Shown: positions 7,005 to 16,490, counted from the first letter of the stretch. The stretch is DNA of 64,000 bases from an uncultured Phycisphaerales bacterium (GCA_937868095.1 CALMLO010000038.1:1-64000), one strand, 5' to 3'. Notes: generated by a model not told the origin, from the letters alone. Translations and numbers: made by a program.

Positions 7005-9383
7005 ATGACCAAAACAGCCAAAACAAAAGCACTGGTTATCGTAGAATCGCCTGCCAAGGCCAAAACCATCAATAAATACCTCGGCCCCGATTTTGACGTC
7101 GAAGCATCGATGGGACACGTGCGAGACCTGCCCTCGAAGGGTCTGAATATCGACATTAAAAACAATTTCGAACCGACGTATGAAATCACCCCCGGCAAGA
7201 GAAAAGTCGTCAGTGCCCTCCGCGCCAAGGCCAAAAAGTGTCAAAAGTTCTATCTGGCTACGGATATGGATCGCGAAGGCGAAGCCATCGCCTGGCATCT
7301 CAAAGAAGTGCTCAACCTCAACGACGAAAACACCTACCGCGTCGTTTTCAACGCTATCACCAAAAAAGACATCGAGCGGGCCTTTGCCAACCCGGGCAAG
7401 ATTGACATGGACCGGGTCATGGCCCAGCAGGCCCGGCGGGTGCTCGACCGCATTGTCGGCTATCAAATCAGCCCGCTGCTTTGGAAAAAAGTCGCCCGCG
7501 GCCTCAGTGCCGGACGCGTCCAGTCGGTAGCCGTACGGCTTGTCGTCGAACGCGAACGGCAGATTCGCGCCTTCGTGCCGCAGGAATACTGGCTTATCCC
7601 GGCCGTCTTCGCCCCGGATTCTGCATCGGTCAGCCCCGAAAGCTGGAAGGCATTTCTGGACTCGGCCAAAGACCCCGAAAAAGGCCGCACCCTGGCCGAA
7701 CAGGACCAGTGGCTTGCCAAACACAGCGCCTTTCGGGCGGAGTTAACCACTGTCAACGGCCAAAAATTCGAGGCCGCCAATCAGGAGCAGGCCCAGGCCG
7801 TTTATAACGCACTCAAAAACGCCCGCTTCGTCGTCCGAAGCATCCAGACCAAACGCATCCAGTCCCGCCCCGGCGCCCCTTTCATTACCTCCACCCTTCA
7901 GCAGGCCGCCGCCAATCGCCTTGGTTTTCCCGCCCAGCGGACCATGGCCATCGCCCAGCAGCTGTATGAAGGCATCGACCTGGGCTCGATGGGGGCCCTC
8001 GGCCTGATTACCTACATGCGAACCGACAGTACGCACCTGTCCCAAGAGGCCGTCGAGGAAGTCCGACACTATATTCGTTCCCAACTCGGCCCTGAGTATC
8101 TGCCTGAATCGCCGAATATCTTTGCCGCCCGCAAAGAAGCCCAGCAGGCACACGAGGCCATCCGCCCCACCGACCCTGACCTGACCCCGGATGAACTGGC
8201 CCCCTTCCTGACGGATGAACAGTACAAACTTTACGATTTGATTTGGAGACGATTTGTGGCCTGCCAGATGAGCCAGGCCCAGTGGGATACCACCCGAATT
8301 GAAATCGAAGCCCAGACGCCGGCAGGTCCCTGTATTTACACCGCCTCCGGGCGAGTCCTCGTCTTTGACGGCTTCACACGCATCTGGTCCACCGGTGTGG
8401 AAGAGCCGGCCCTGCCGGCCCTCCAGGAAGGCCAGAGTCTTCAGGTAGTGGACCTAAAACCCGTCCAGCATTTCACCAAGCCCCCGGCCCGATATACCGA
8501 GGCGTCTCTCATCAAAACCCTCGAAAAAGAGGGCATTGGGCGGCCGAGCACCTATGCGGCTATTATCTCCACCATTCAGGAGCGCAAATACGTCGAGAAA
8601 ATCAACAAGGCCTTTTACGCCACCCACGTCGGCGAAATCGTCACCGATAAACTCCTTGAGTATTTCCCCCAGATTATGGACATTGCCTTCACCCGCCACA
8701 TGGAAGAGCAGCTTGACAAAATCGAAGAGCAGCATCTCGATTGGATTCAGGTTCTGCAGGAGTTTTATGAGCCCTTCAAAAAATCGCTCGAAGAAGCGGT
8801 GCAAAAAATGAAACATGCCAAGGCCGAAACCCAGCCCAGCGAATATACCTGCCCCGAATGCAAAGCCCCGCTTGAATACCGCTTCGGCAAAAACGGACGC
8901 TTCCTCAGTTGTTCCCGCTACCCCGACTGCAAATTCGGCTGTCCCTGCGACAAAGACGGACAGATGATTCAGGACGAGCCCACCGACTACAAATGTCCCG
9001 TCTGCGGCAAGCCGCTGGTCAAAAAAAACGGCCGCTACGGCGCCTTTTTCGGGTGCAGCGGCTATCCCGACTGCAAAACCATCCTCAAGGCCGACAAGCA
9101 AGGCAATCCGCTGCCGCCGGCACCCCCGCCGACCCCCACAGGAATCCATTGCCACAAGTGCAAAGAAGGGCTGCTCGTCGTTCGGCAAAGCAAACGCGGC
9201 CCATTTCTGGGCTGCAGCCGGTTCCCGCGATGCCGCACCATCGTCAGCATCAAACTCCTCGACAAACTCAAAGACCTCCAGGAAAAGGGACAGTGGCCCC
9301 CCGCCACTCAGGCCCAGGCCGATGAAATCCTCGGGCGGAAAACCGCTTCGGCCGCCTCGAAAAAAAAGAAGTCCGCCGGCTGA
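7005..9383 (+). CDS. topA: DNA topoisomerase I
   Basis: A 792-residue type IA topoisomerase that relaxes negative supercoils through a 5'-phosphotyrosine. The TOPRIM domain is at the start (ALVIVESPAKAKTINKYLG, then DMDREGEAIAWH with the metal-binding acidic triad). The catalytic Tyr is in LITYMRTDSTHLS (about residue 338). The core continues to GRPSTYAAIISTI and the C-terminus has three four-Cys zinc ribbons: CPECKAPL...CSRYPDC, CPVCGKPL...CSGYPDC and CHKCKEGL...CSRFPRC. The Lys-rich tail is common in the family. ATG 7005 is the only good start; an upstream ATG in another frame stops at once. It has its own promoter. Confidence 0.97.
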   Translation: MTKTAKTKALVIVESPAKAKTINKYLGPDFDVEASMGHVRDLPSKGLNIDIKNNFEPTYEITPGKRKVVSALRAKAKKCQKFYLATDMDREGEAIAWHLKEVLNLNDENTYRVVFNAITKKDIERAFANPGKIDMDRVMAQQARRVLDRIVGYQISPLLWKKVARGLSAGRVQSVAVRLVVERERQIRAFVPQEYWLIPAVFAPDSASVSPESWKAFLDSAKDPEKGRTLAEQDQWLAKHSAFRAELTTVNGQKFEAANQEQAQAVYNALKNARFVVRSIQTKRIQSRPGAPFITSTLQQAAANRLGFPAQRTMAIAQQLYEGIDLGSMGALGLITYMRTDSTHLSQEAVEEVRHYIRSQLGPEYLPESPNIFAARKEAQQAHEAIRPTDPDLTPDELAPFLTDEQYKLYDLIWRRFVACQMSQAQWDTTRIEIEAQTPAGPCIYTASGRVLVFDGFTRIWSTGVEEPALPALQEGQSLQVVDLKPVQHFTKPPARYTEASLIKTLEKEGIGRPSTYAAIISTIQERKYVEKINKAFYATHVGEIVTDKLLEYFPQIMDIAFTRHMEEQLDKIEEQHLDWIQVLQEFYEPFKKSLEEAVQKMKHAKAETQPSEYTCPECKAPLEYRFGKNGRFLSCSRYPDCKFGCPCDKDGQMIQDEPTDYKCPVCGKPLVKKNGRYGAFFGCSGYPDCKTILKADKQGNPLPPAPPPTPTGIHCHKCKEGLLVVRQSKRGPFLGCSRFPRCRTIVSIKLLDKLKDLQEKGQWPPATQAQADEILGRKTASAASKKKKSAG

Positions 9384-9435
9384 GAGTTTTCGGGTATAAT
9401 AAGACCGTACAGAAGCATCAAACAGGACAAAAACC

Positions 9436-9753
9436 ATGAACGGAAAAGATCTCCCTCGGAATGAGTCTTTCGAAACCATCGAGCCCATCGGCAAACGGGT
9501 GCTCATTCGAAAAGATGAGGATAAAAAACAAACCAAAGGCGGCATCCAGCTGCCCGACAACATCGAAATCCCGACCATTACAGGCCGGATCGTATCTGTC
9601 TCCGCAGAAGTGGAAATGTCCCCCGATATTCCCCTTCAGCAGTATGACAAAGTCCTTTTCAATCCCAAAGGAGCCATTCCGGTGGATTTTGAAGGCGACA
9701 ATCGCCTTTTTGTCGTCGATGTCGAAAACATCGTAGCCGTCTTCCGCAAATAA
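9436..9753 (+). CDS. GroES-like (Cpn10) co-chaperonin homologue without adjacent groEL
   Basis: A 105-residue protein with the Cpn10 fold signature: IEPIGKRVLIRKDED, then KGGIQLPDN in the mobile-loop region, GRIVSVSAEVE, YDKVLFNPKGAIPVDFEGDNRLFVVDVENIVAVF. The mobile loop is where GroES docks on GroEL. The usual GIVLP-type tripeptide is replaced by GIQLPDN, which keeps the general pattern. A TATAAT at 9395-9400 suggests its own promoter. No groEL is adjacent, unlike a canonical groESL operon, so it is probably a paralogue or divergent co-chaperonin. It ends right at the terminator of the convergent glucanase gene. Confidence 0.8.
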   Translation: MNGKDLPRNESFETIEPIGKRVLIRKDEDKKQTKGGIQLPDNIEIPTITGRIVSVSAEVEMSPDIPLQQYDKVLFNPKGAIPVDFEGDNRLFVVDVENIVAVFRK

Positions 9754-9780
9754 AAAAGGCGGATGTCAAACACCCGCCTT
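9752..9780 (-). terminator. Terminator of the GH16 gene (minus strand)
   Basis: AAGGCGG (9757-9763) pairs with CCGCCTT (9774-9780), with three further pairs after one mismatch. Read on the minus strand it is followed by TTTTTTA, so it ends transcripts from the convergent glucanase gene. Confidence 0.65.
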
Positions 9781-9806
9781 CTCACCTGTATCCGTTTTAA
9801 TTTCGA

Positions 9807-12800
9807 TCAATAAAGGGACACATCGTCCACAAACAGCGTATTGAGTGCTGCCAATGCTCCGCCTTCCAGTCGGATAGAAATCTGGGCGCTGGCCGTTCCG
9901 GCCGGAGTCGTGTAGGTTCCTCCCTTCTGCTGATAGGTCGTATTGGACAGACCCGCCCACAGGTTGATCAGTCCGGTCCCGCCGACCTGAGTGCCGCCGG
10001 CGTTAAGCCACTTGATTTCCGCCCAGGCCACCCCGCCGGTCCCCAAAAGGCCTTTGACCCAGAGTCCAAAGGTATAGGGGGTGCTTCCGGCAAGGCCGTT
10101 CACCGTTTGCAGAATTTCGGCCTTGACTCCGCTCCCGCCCTGCCAGTTGGTAACAAACTTGGCCGAATAGCCGCCGCTCAGGGGCGATTCGGCAGAACTG
10201 ACCACCGCAGAGCCGGCGCCGAGCAGATTCAGCGTCCAGCCCGTCGTGCCGTCCTCAAAGCCGCCGTTGGCAACTAACACACCCGGTATTACTGCAGGGT
10301 CAATATGAACTGTAACAGGCAAAGAGAACGCCGACAGACCATCATTATCTGTCGCTTTGGCCCTGAAAACATAGGTACCTTCGGGAATACGGCTGTAGGT
10401 ATAGGTATAGGGAGCCGTCGAGTCTTCTCCTAACCACGTGTCCCCTTCATAAAACTCGACTTTGACAACGGCTCCATCGGCATCGCCGGCCTCTGCGGCA
10501 ATCGTCAGATTTTCATCCGGGGCAAAAACAGCACCATCAGTCGGGCTGGTGATGCTGACCATTGGCCCAATGAGAGTCCCGCTGCCGGAAGTGCCTTCCT
10601 TCAGCCAACTGTAAGCCAGGATATGCAGGTCGTAGCTATCTACATCCCCATCGCCGGCTTGGTCAGCGCCCTGGCAGTAATTATTGGATAAATCACAATC
10701 CGTCTGCAGCCAGAACATAGCCAGATGGGCCAGGTCCTCAATATCCACCCGGCCGCTTCGATCGAAATCGCTGGCGACGATCGGAGGACAGTTGCCCACC
10801 TGGAAAATCTGTTTATCATCGACAGTGCTTCGCTGACCGCCTGGCACATTGTAGGTATGATAGAAATAGATAACCTCGCCCGGAGCGGCGCCGGTAATGG
10901 GGAACGGCACGTTGGGCTGTGCCGCATAACCCGGAAACACGCCGGTCGGACTCTTCGAGTAGTAAAAAATCAAAGTGGTGCTGCCGATTCCCGGCTCGGA
11001 GGGAACAAAGGTAACAGTCGGGGCATCAGGTATGCCGCTGGCCTCCCAGGTGTAATCCCCGTTGGACGGTACACCTGTACACAAACCTCCAGCAAAGACC
11101 TCAACCTTGGCCGTATCAGACAGAATTTCCTCCTGGGACTCCACAGCGGTCACCGTATAGGGGCCACCGGGATTAATCGCAGCAAAATACCCTTTTTCGT
11201 CTATCACACCGCCGCCTGAAACAGACCAGCGAAGAGCCGCCGGCAGCGGAAATTCCCGGCCGAACTGGTCAAATCCCCTTCCGACAAACTGCTGAAACAA
11301 TCCTTCCTCAACACTGGCGGTCGAGGGGCTAACACGAATTTCAGCTAATTCCGGAGTGCCTGCATAAATTGTCACCGGCTGAGACATCCGGCTCAAATCA
11401 TTGCTGTCAGTGGCTTTGGCTCTGAAGATGTGGGTACCTTCGGGAATGCTGCTGTAGATATAGGTGTAAGGAGCCGTCAAATCTTCTCCCAGCAGAACGC
11501 TTCCCTCAAAAAACTCGACTTTGACGATGCTTCCATCAGGATCGCCGGCCTCTGCAATAATGGCCACATCTTCGTACGGCGAAAAAAAAGCCCCGTTCGG
11601 CGGGCTGGTAATGCTGACCGAAGGAGGAATAGCGTCGCCAACCAGCGGACTGCCGCCTCCGGTAAAGTATATATCATCAATTTCGATGCCGGAGATCGAA
11701 CCGCTGGTGCCAAGAATTTCAAAAAACTGGGATACTTCGGACAGATCCACCTCGGGCATAAAATCCGACATCGGAATTTCCACAACATGCCACTGCCCGT
11801 CCCGGACAAACCCGTACGGATCGCTGCCTGCCGTGAAGGAAATCCATTTTTGACCGATTCCGTCAATGTTGCCGCTTTTCATCCCAATTCGAAAACTTGC
11901 CGACGAACTGGTTTTCAGAGAAAAACACAGTTTGCTTTCCGGGTATCGGAAGGCCGTCAGATTGTATTTTCGATTCGGCGTAAAGGCGAAGCCAAACCAG
12001 TCCAACCCGGCGGCAGATTTCAGACTGATGCTCTCGGCGCCTTCGTAAGGATTCTCAGTGTCATCCACAAGAGTCTTTTCCCAGATGAAAAACTGGCCAT
12101 CCGCCCCCAGGACAAATTCCCCCGCATCCTTGTGGGAAGCCGTCTCAGTATAGACCCCAAAACTGCCGTCAGCCGGCATTTCTCTCGGCACGCTGGGTTC
12201 CCACCACACATTGTCGATAGACAGGGTTACCGCCGAGGCCGGCGGGTCCCCGGCGATCATCAGCATCTGGTGGACCGTCTGAAAATCGGTGTTGGAAAAT
12301 CGATTCAGAGGAATCTGAACGTGGTGCCAGTCACCATCACGAACCAATCCGAACTGCTCTCCTGCGGCTTCCAAGAAAAGCCAGGACTCGCCGCCGACGG
12401 AACTTTTGATTCCGACCTTGATGGTCTCCGGAGTAGTCGTTGCCATATCCATGTGGAGAATCCCGTCGGAGTAGTTTTTCATATTGCGGAAATTCGGAAC
12501 AAACACCCCCATGCCGTACCAGGTCCCCGCGGCCGCCCGGAAAGACCAGCATTTGCTTCCCTCCGAGGGCGTCGGCGGAGTAACTTCTGTCAGATTGTTC
12601 CATATATACAAAACCGCATCATTTCCGTAATTAAAGTCGGGCCCTTCCTGTCCTTCCTCAATATAGGTCAGAGCACGATTGACCGGCGTAGTCTCCGTAA
12701 AAATTCCGAAATTGCCGTCTTCCTCAATATCCCCCCCAAAGAACAGTTCTGTCTCCGGATGGCCGGTCAGACGAATCCAGTCAACATACATTTTGGCAGG

Positions 12801-13586
12801 CAATGGAGCTGTGATACCGGCCGGATCATAGATTCCCGTGTATCCGGTAGGCCAGCTGCCAACGGCAATATTCAGGATCGGAAAATGGGGCTGATGAAAC
12901 TCCCGAAGATAATCCGATGTGATATCGAATGACCAGTAGGGAACATCGTCCACGTAAGCCGTTACTTCCGTAGGAGTCCATACAAGTTTATAGAGATGGT
13001 AATCGAGATGAAGATCGACGTCCGCATCAACCCATCCCGCGTCAAAATGGTAGGTTCCGTTGTTATCATAATGGATCGCAGCGTTGATTTTCCGGTTCTG
13101 AAGCCCTTGCTGGATCCCTTCTTTGGAGCCGATCTCGAGGATGTCGATCTCGCCGCATTCAGGCCAGGGAATCCCGTCAAAATTATTTCCAAGCAGCCAG
13201 AACGCCGGCCATAACCCATTGGCGACATCCGGTAATTTAATCCGGGCTTCCAGTGTACCATACTTAAAAGCAAATCGCCCCTGCGTAAGCATGCGGGCAG
13301 AGGTAAATTGATTGGTTGTCGCTTCCTGATAGAATTCACGACGCGCCTCAATGACCAGGTTGCCGTTCTCGATATACGAATTTTCCCGGCGGGCCGTGTT
13401 GTATTCAAGCTGGCCGTTGCCCCATCCTCCGCCGCCGACATCATAAGTCCAGATGGAGGAATCAATCGTCTCTCCGTCAAACTCGTCCGACCAGATTACC
13501 TCCGCCCGGCCGACGCTGAAAACTGCAAAGGAAACAAAAAGAACAAGGAAAAATGTCTGAGAAATACGGCGCATTGTCGGCCCCAT
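9807..13586 (-). CDS. Secreted multidomain GH16 endo-beta-glucanase (laminarinase-like)
   Basis: A 1259-residue exported enzyme. Residues 1-28 are a signal peptide. The GH16 domain spans ~30-277 with the catalytic motif GEIDILEIGS (nucleophile E146, acid/base E151), typical of laminarinases cleaving beta-1,3-glucans. Two related carbohydrate-binding-like modules follow (starting near EEDGNFGIFTE and ADGSFGVYTE), then an Ig-like domain (PPSVSITSPPNGAFF), a Big_2-like domain, a dockerin-like pair (DFDRSGRVDIEDLAHLAMFW and GDGDVDSYDLHILAYSW), a second Ig-like domain, and a C-terminal CBM4/9-like module (GGFEDGTTGWTLN...). ATG 13586 has AAAGGGGG upstream. It has no PEP-CTERM tail, unlike the neighbouring gene with the same last module. 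Confidence 0.9.
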   Translation of the reverse strand: MGPTMRRISQTFFLVLFVSFAVFSVGRAEVIWSDEFDGETIDSSIWTYDVGGGGWGNGQLEYNTARRENSYIENGNLVIEARREFYQEATTNQFTSARMLTQGRFAFKYGTLEARIKLPDVANGLWPAFWLLGNNFDGIPWPECGEIDILEIGSKEGIQQGLQNRKINAAIHYDNNGTYHFDAGWVDADVDLHLDYHLYKLVWTPTEVTAYVDDVPYWSFDITSDYLREFHQPHFPILNIAVGSWPTGYTGIYDPAGITAPLPAKMYVDWIRLTGHPETELFFGGDIEEDGNFGIFTETTPVNRALTYIEEGQEGPDFNYGNDAVLYIWNNLTEVTPPTPSEGSKCWSFRAAAGTWYGMGVFVPNFRNMKNYSDGILHMDMATTTPETIKVGIKSSVGGESWLFLEAAGEQFGLVRDGDWHHVQIPLNRFSNTDFQTVHQMLMIAGDPPASAVTLSIDNVWWEPSVPREMPADGSFGVYTETASHKDAGEFVLGADGQFFIWEKTLVDDTENPYEGAESISLKSAAGLDWFGFAFTPNRKYNLTAFRYPESKLCFSLKTSSSASFRIGMKSGNIDGIGQKWISFTAGSDPYGFVRDGQWHVVEIPMSDFMPEVDLSEVSQFFEILGTSGSISGIEIDDIYFTGGGSPLVGDAIPPSVSITSPPNGAFFSPYEDVAIIAEAGDPDGSIVKVEFFEGSVLLGEDLTAPYTYIYSSIPEGTHIFRAKATDSNDLSRMSQPVTIYAGTPELAEIRVSPSTASVEEGLFQQFVGRGFDQFGREFPLPAALRWSVSGGGVIDEKGYFAAINPGGPYTVTAVESQEEILSDTAKVEVFAGGLCTGVPSNGDYTWEASGIPDAPTVTFVPSEPGIGSTTLIFYYSKSPTGVFPGYAAQPNVPFPITGAAPGEVIYFYHTYNVPGGQRSTVDDKQIFQVGNCPPIVASDFDRSGRVDIEDLAHLAMFWLQTDCDLSNNYCQGADQAGDGDVDSYDLHILAYSWLKEGTSGSGTLIGPMVSITSPTDGAVFAPDENLTIAAEAGDADGAVVKVEFYEGDTWLGEDSTAPYTYTYSRIPEGTYVFRAKATDNDGLSAFSLPVTVHIDPAVIPGVLVANGGFEDGTTGWTLNLLGAGSAVVSSAESPLSGGYSAKFVTNWQGGSGVKAEILQTVNGLAGSTPYTFGLWVKGLLGTGGVAWAEIKWLNAGGTQVGGTGLINLWAGLSNTTYQQKGGTYTTPAGTASAQISIRLEGGALAALNTLFVDDVSLY

Positions 13587-13649
13587 AACGGCCCCCTTTC
13601 AAAAATTGGTACCATCTCTATTATGCCCAGACTCGGGCAATCAATCGAA

Positions 13650-13682
13650 ATAGACGGCCCGTAGCCAAACCGGGCCGTCTAT
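13650..13682 (-). terminator. 12-bp perfect inverted repeat between the two carbohydrate genes
   Basis: ATAGACGGCCCG (13650-13661) pairs perfectly with CGGGCCGTCTAT (13671-13682). It lies 14 bases after the stop of the PEP-CTERM gene on the minus strand. Only a weak T tract follows, so it may be a terminator, an mRNA-stabilising hairpin, or both. Confidence 0.6.
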
Positions 13683-13696
13683 ACGAATAAAGCTGT

Positions 13697-14323
13697 TTAT
13701 TTTCTGCAGCGAAGGAAAAACCCGCCCACACCAAGCAGAACCAGCGAAGCCGGCTCCGGAATGCATACATCATCTACATACAGCACATTGTGGGCAGCCA
13801 GCGCCCCGCCTTCGAGACGAATGGAAACCTCGCCGCTGGCCGTGCCGGCCGGCGTAATATAGGTTCCACCCTTTTGCTGATAGGTCGTACTCGAAAGACC
13901 CGCGAAAAGGTTAATCAACCCCGTGCCGCCGACCTGAACGTGGCTGGCGTTAAACCACTTGATTTCAGCCCACGCCACACCGCCAGGGCCCATGGCCCCT
14001 TTAACCCAAAGTTCAAAATCGTAACCAGTACCCCCGGAAAGGCCGGTTACCATCTGCAGGATTTCGGCCTTGACCCCGCCGCCGCCCTGCCAGTCGGTAA
14101 CAAACTTTGCTGAATAATTACCGCTCAGGGGGGATTCAGGAGAACTGACCATGGTGGAACCCGCTCCAAGCATGTTCAGCGTCCAGCCGGTTGTGCCGTT
14201 CTCAAAACCTCCATTGGTGACAGGAAGCAGAACCGCGTTAGCAGAAGAACACAAAAGACTTGCCGCACACAAGAAAATCATCGCTTTTTTCATTGTTCCG
14301 TCCTCCAAAAAAATGATCTCCAT
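13697..14323 (-). CDS. Small secreted PEP-CTERM protein made of one carbohydrate-binding-like module
   Basis: A 208-residue protein: signal peptide ending near SANA (~residue 29), one beta-sandwich module (GGFENGTTGWTLN to LYVDDV), and a sorting tail PEPASLVLLGVGGFFLRCRK, in which the PEP motif precedes a hydrophobic stretch and Arg/Lys end. The module is nearly the same as the last ~150 residues of the glucanase encoded just downstream (shared blocks include TYQQKGGTY, VAWAEIKW and GGTGLINL). So one copy is soluble on the enzyme and one is a stand-alone protein for exosortase-type anchoring. SD GGAGGA lies just before ATG 14323. Likely under carbohydrate control through the operator at 14404-14421. 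Confidence 0.85.
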   Translation of the reverse strand: MEIIFLEDGTMKKAMIFLCAASLLCSSANAVLLPVTNGGFENGTTGWTLNMLGAGSTMVSSPESPLSGNYSAKFVTDWQGGGGVKAEILQMVTGLSGGTGYDFELWVKGAMGPGGVAWAEIKWFNASHVQVGGTGLINLFAGLSSTTYQQKGGTYITPAGTASGEVSIRLEGGALAAHNVLYVDDVCIPEPASLVLLGVGGFFLRCRK

Positions 14324-14403
14324 TTCCTTATATCACCAGCCGCACGGCTGATTCGTTTCCCCCGTACCCCCGCAGGCCGGGGGTGAATGTTTTTATATAT
14401 CTT

Positions 14404-14421
14404 TTAGCAATCGTTTGCTAA
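14404..14421. promoter_or_regulatory. LacI-family-type operator
   Basis: TTAGCAA-TCGT-TTGCTAA: 7-bp perfect arms around a central CG, the typical form of LacI/GalR operators (GCAA-x-CG-x-TTGC). It lies just downstream of the -10 box of the minus-strand promoter, at about +5 to +25, where a repressor would block transcription of the PEP-CTERM gene and possibly the glucanase. No LacI-type gene is in the window. Confidence 0.6.
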
Positions 14422-14427
14422 CTGCAT

Positions 14428-14457
14428 ATACTATAGGAAACGGCCCTCCCCTGTCAA
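14428..14457 (-). promoter_or_regulatory. Promoter of the PEP-CTERM/GH16 genes
   Basis: On the minus strand: TTGACA (14457-14452), 18-base spacer, TAGTAT (14433-14428). It is followed immediately by the LacI-type operator and then a ~100-base leader. Confidence 0.65.
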
Positions 14458-14538
14458 GAAAAATATTTTTGAATTTAAGACAATCCCCGGCCCGTCTTAT
14501 TTTTTATGGGAGCAGTCCTCTCCTCCCGCCGTTTCTTG

Positions 14539-14567
14539 TTGACGGTCCTTCCCCGCCTGTCTATACT
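14539..14567 (+). promoter_or_regulatory. Promoter of metK
   Basis: TTGACG (14539-14544), 17-base spacer, TATACT (14562-14567). Start expected near 14574, giving a leader of ~40 bases, too short for a SAM riboswitch. Confidence 0.65.
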
Positions 14568-14615
14568 GTCTCCCTTTAGAAAAAATCAATTTCCCTTTAG
14601 TCAGGAACCCAAATA

Positions 14616-15824
14616 ATGAGAAAAAGTAAATCGATGTCGAGCGTATCCTCCAGCCAGCGATGTCATTTATTCACCAGCGAATCGGTCACCATGGGCCATC
14701 CGGACAAAATCGCCGACCAAATCTCCGATGCCGTTCTGGATGCCATGCTGGCCCAGGACCCCAACAGCCGCGTCGCCTGCGAAACCCTTGTTTCCACCGG
14801 CATGACGCTCATCGCCGGCGAGATTACCTCCAAGGCCGTCGTCGATATCCCCCAACTCGCACGCGATACCATCCGAAAAATCGGCTACACCGACCCCGCC
14901 ATCGGCTTCGATGCCGACAACTGCGCCATCCTCGTTACCCTCAAACAGCAAAGTCCCGACATTGCCATGGGCGTCGATAGAGGCGGAGCCGGCGACCAGG
15001 GATTGATGTTCGGCTATGCCTGCCGGGAAACCGCCGTCTATATGCCCCTGCCGATCTATCTGGCCCACGAAATCACCAGCCGACTTGCAAAACTGCGCCA
15101 GACCGGCAAAATCAAATGGCTGCGGCCCGACGGCAAAAGCCAGGTCACTGTCGAATACGGCGAAAACAAAAAACCAAAACGCATTCATACCGTCGTCTGC
15201 AGCACCCAGCACGATGCCTCCGTCGTGAACAAAAAAACCGATCAAATGTCCAACCAGGCCCGCAAAGAAATCATTGAAAAAGTCATCCTGCCCGTTCTGC
15301 CCAAAAAACTGGTTGACAACAACACCATCTTTCATATCAACCCGACCGGACGATTTGAAATCGGCGGCCCCAAAGGGGATTGCGGCCTGACCGGCAGAAA
15401 AATCATCGTCGATACCTACGGCGGACGAGGCAGCCACGGCGGCGGCGCCTTCAGCGGAAAAGACCCCTCCAAGGTGGACCGCTCCGCCAGCTATATGGCC
15501 CGCTATATTGCCAAAAATATCGTCGCCGCAGGACTGGCCGACACCTGTGAAATCCAACTGTCTTACGCCATCGGCATCGCCGAACCCGTCAGCATCCTGG
15601 TCAACACTGAACAAACCGCCAAAATCGACGAAAGCCGGCTCGAAGCCCTCGTGCGGAAATTCTTCCCCCTGACCCCCAGAGGCATGATCAGCCACTTGAA
15701 GCTCCTGCGACCCATCTATGCCGAAACGGCACGAAACGGGCATTTCGGACGAAAACACCCCGACTTCACCTGGGAAAAAACAGATATGGCCGCCAAACTC
15801 CGCAACGCGGCCGGCCTAAGGTGA
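14616..15824 (+). CDS. metK: S-adenosylmethionine synthetase
   Basis: A 402-residue enzyme making SAM from methionine and ATP. It has the ATP-binding [23 protein letters not shown] start with the catalytic His and Asp, and the glycine-rich [22 protein letters not shown] loop. Length is slightly above the common ~385 because of a short N-terminal extension ([16 protein letters not shown]). ATG 14616 has AGGAACCC upstream; an alternative ATG at 14634 would remove six residues. It has a simple leader, so the gene seems not to be controlled by a SAM riboswitch. SAM is the cofactor of the radical SAM enzymes at 28515 and 40727. Confidence 0.97.
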   Translation: MRKSKSMSSVSSSQRCHLFTSESVTMGHPDKIADQISDAVLDAMLAQDPNSRVACETLVSTGMTLIAGEITSKAVVDIPQLARDTIRKIGYTDPAIGFDADNCAILVTLKQQSPDIAMGVDRGGAGDQGLMFGYACRETAVYMPLPIYLAHEITSRLAKLRQTGKIKWLRPDGKSQVTVEYGENKKPKRIHTVVCSTQHDASVVNKKTDQMSNQARKEIIEKVILPVLPKKLVDNNTIFHINPTGRFEIGGPKGDCGLTGRKIIVDTYGGRGSHGGGAFSGKDPSKVDRSASYMARYIAKNIVAAGLADTCEIQLSYAIGIAEPVSILVNTEQTAKIDESRLEALVRKFFPLTPRGMISHLKLLRPIYAETARNGHFGRKHPDFTWEKTDMAAKLRNAAGLR

Positions 15825-15987
15825 ACTCTGCAGCCTTGTCAAAAAGGATAATGGCGGCCGCTCATTTCGCCTCTCATCCGACCGCTATGCTGGAGAGCGG
15901 GCGTGTGTTATCCCGCCGCATCGGGGAGAAGTCTGTCAAAAACTCTTCCCAGGAATACCTGATACGCTCTTTTGTCGACCTGTCCGC

Positions 15988-16404
15988 TCAGAACCGAACC
16001 GTTCTCGGCGCACCTGTAAAAGAAAAGAACGTTGCGGTTGCGTTCTTGAGGTACAGAACCTTGGTATTCTCGTCGTGCTCGCTGTAGCCGATATTGCGGA
16101 GAACGGGAATATCGTCCAACACCTTTTTCTTGACTTCAACCCGGTCGTCATCAACAACGACAGCGGCAATCCGTATCCATTTGTCATCCGCGCACGCACA
16201 GATTTCAACCTTGGGGTTTTTCAGCATTTGCTGAAAAACATCCTTCTTCCTGCCGGTCTGAATATAAAGTTTGCCGTCGATCAGATCAATGGCACCGAAC
16301 GGACGCACACGCGGCTGATCACCATCCTGGGTGGCAAGGTAGAATGCTCCTGTTTTCTTTACAACGTCCTGAACAAAAGCATATACTTCCTCAACGGCCT
16401 TCAT
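15988..16404 (-). CDS. Pyridoxamine 5'-phosphate oxidase-like flavoprotein
   Basis: A 138-residue protein; ATG 16404 with GGGAGGATATT just upstream is preferred to the longer frame. The split-barrel fold is seen in AFYLATQDGDQPRVRPFGAIDLIDGKLYI, where the RVRPF strand normally contacts the FMN phosphate, and KNPKVEICACADDKWIRI, typical of the general-stress PNPOx-like/NimA-type subfamily. The specific substrate is unknown; such proteins bind FMN or F420-like cofactors. It has its own promoter at 16462-16490. The 163 bases between its stop and metK hold no gene that I can see. Confidence 0.8.
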   Translation of the reverse strand: MKAVEEVYAFVQDVVKKTGAFYLATQDGDQPRVRPFGAIDLIDGKLYIQTGRKKDVFQQMLKNPKVEICACADDKWIRIAAVVVDDDRVEVKKKVLDDIPVLRNIGYSEHDENTKVLYLKNATATFFSFTGAPRTVRF

Positions 16405-16461
16405 ATAATATCCTCCCATTTTCTGAAAAGATTGCTTTGCTTTTTTGAATTTACCAGATTC

Positions 16462-16490
16462 AGAATACAACGATTCCGATGATTTGTAAA
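16462..16490 (-). promoter_or_regulatory. Promoter of the PNPOx-like gene
   Basis: On the minus strand: TTTACA (16490-16485), 17-base spacer, TATTCT (16467-16462). Start near 16455, ~50 bases before ATG 16404. Confidence 0.5.

Noticed and set aside
14340-14615. SAM riboswitch upstream of metK
   Set aside because: The leader after the promoter is only ~40 bases and has no SAM-box motif; the palindrome further upstream belongs to the minus-strand gene.
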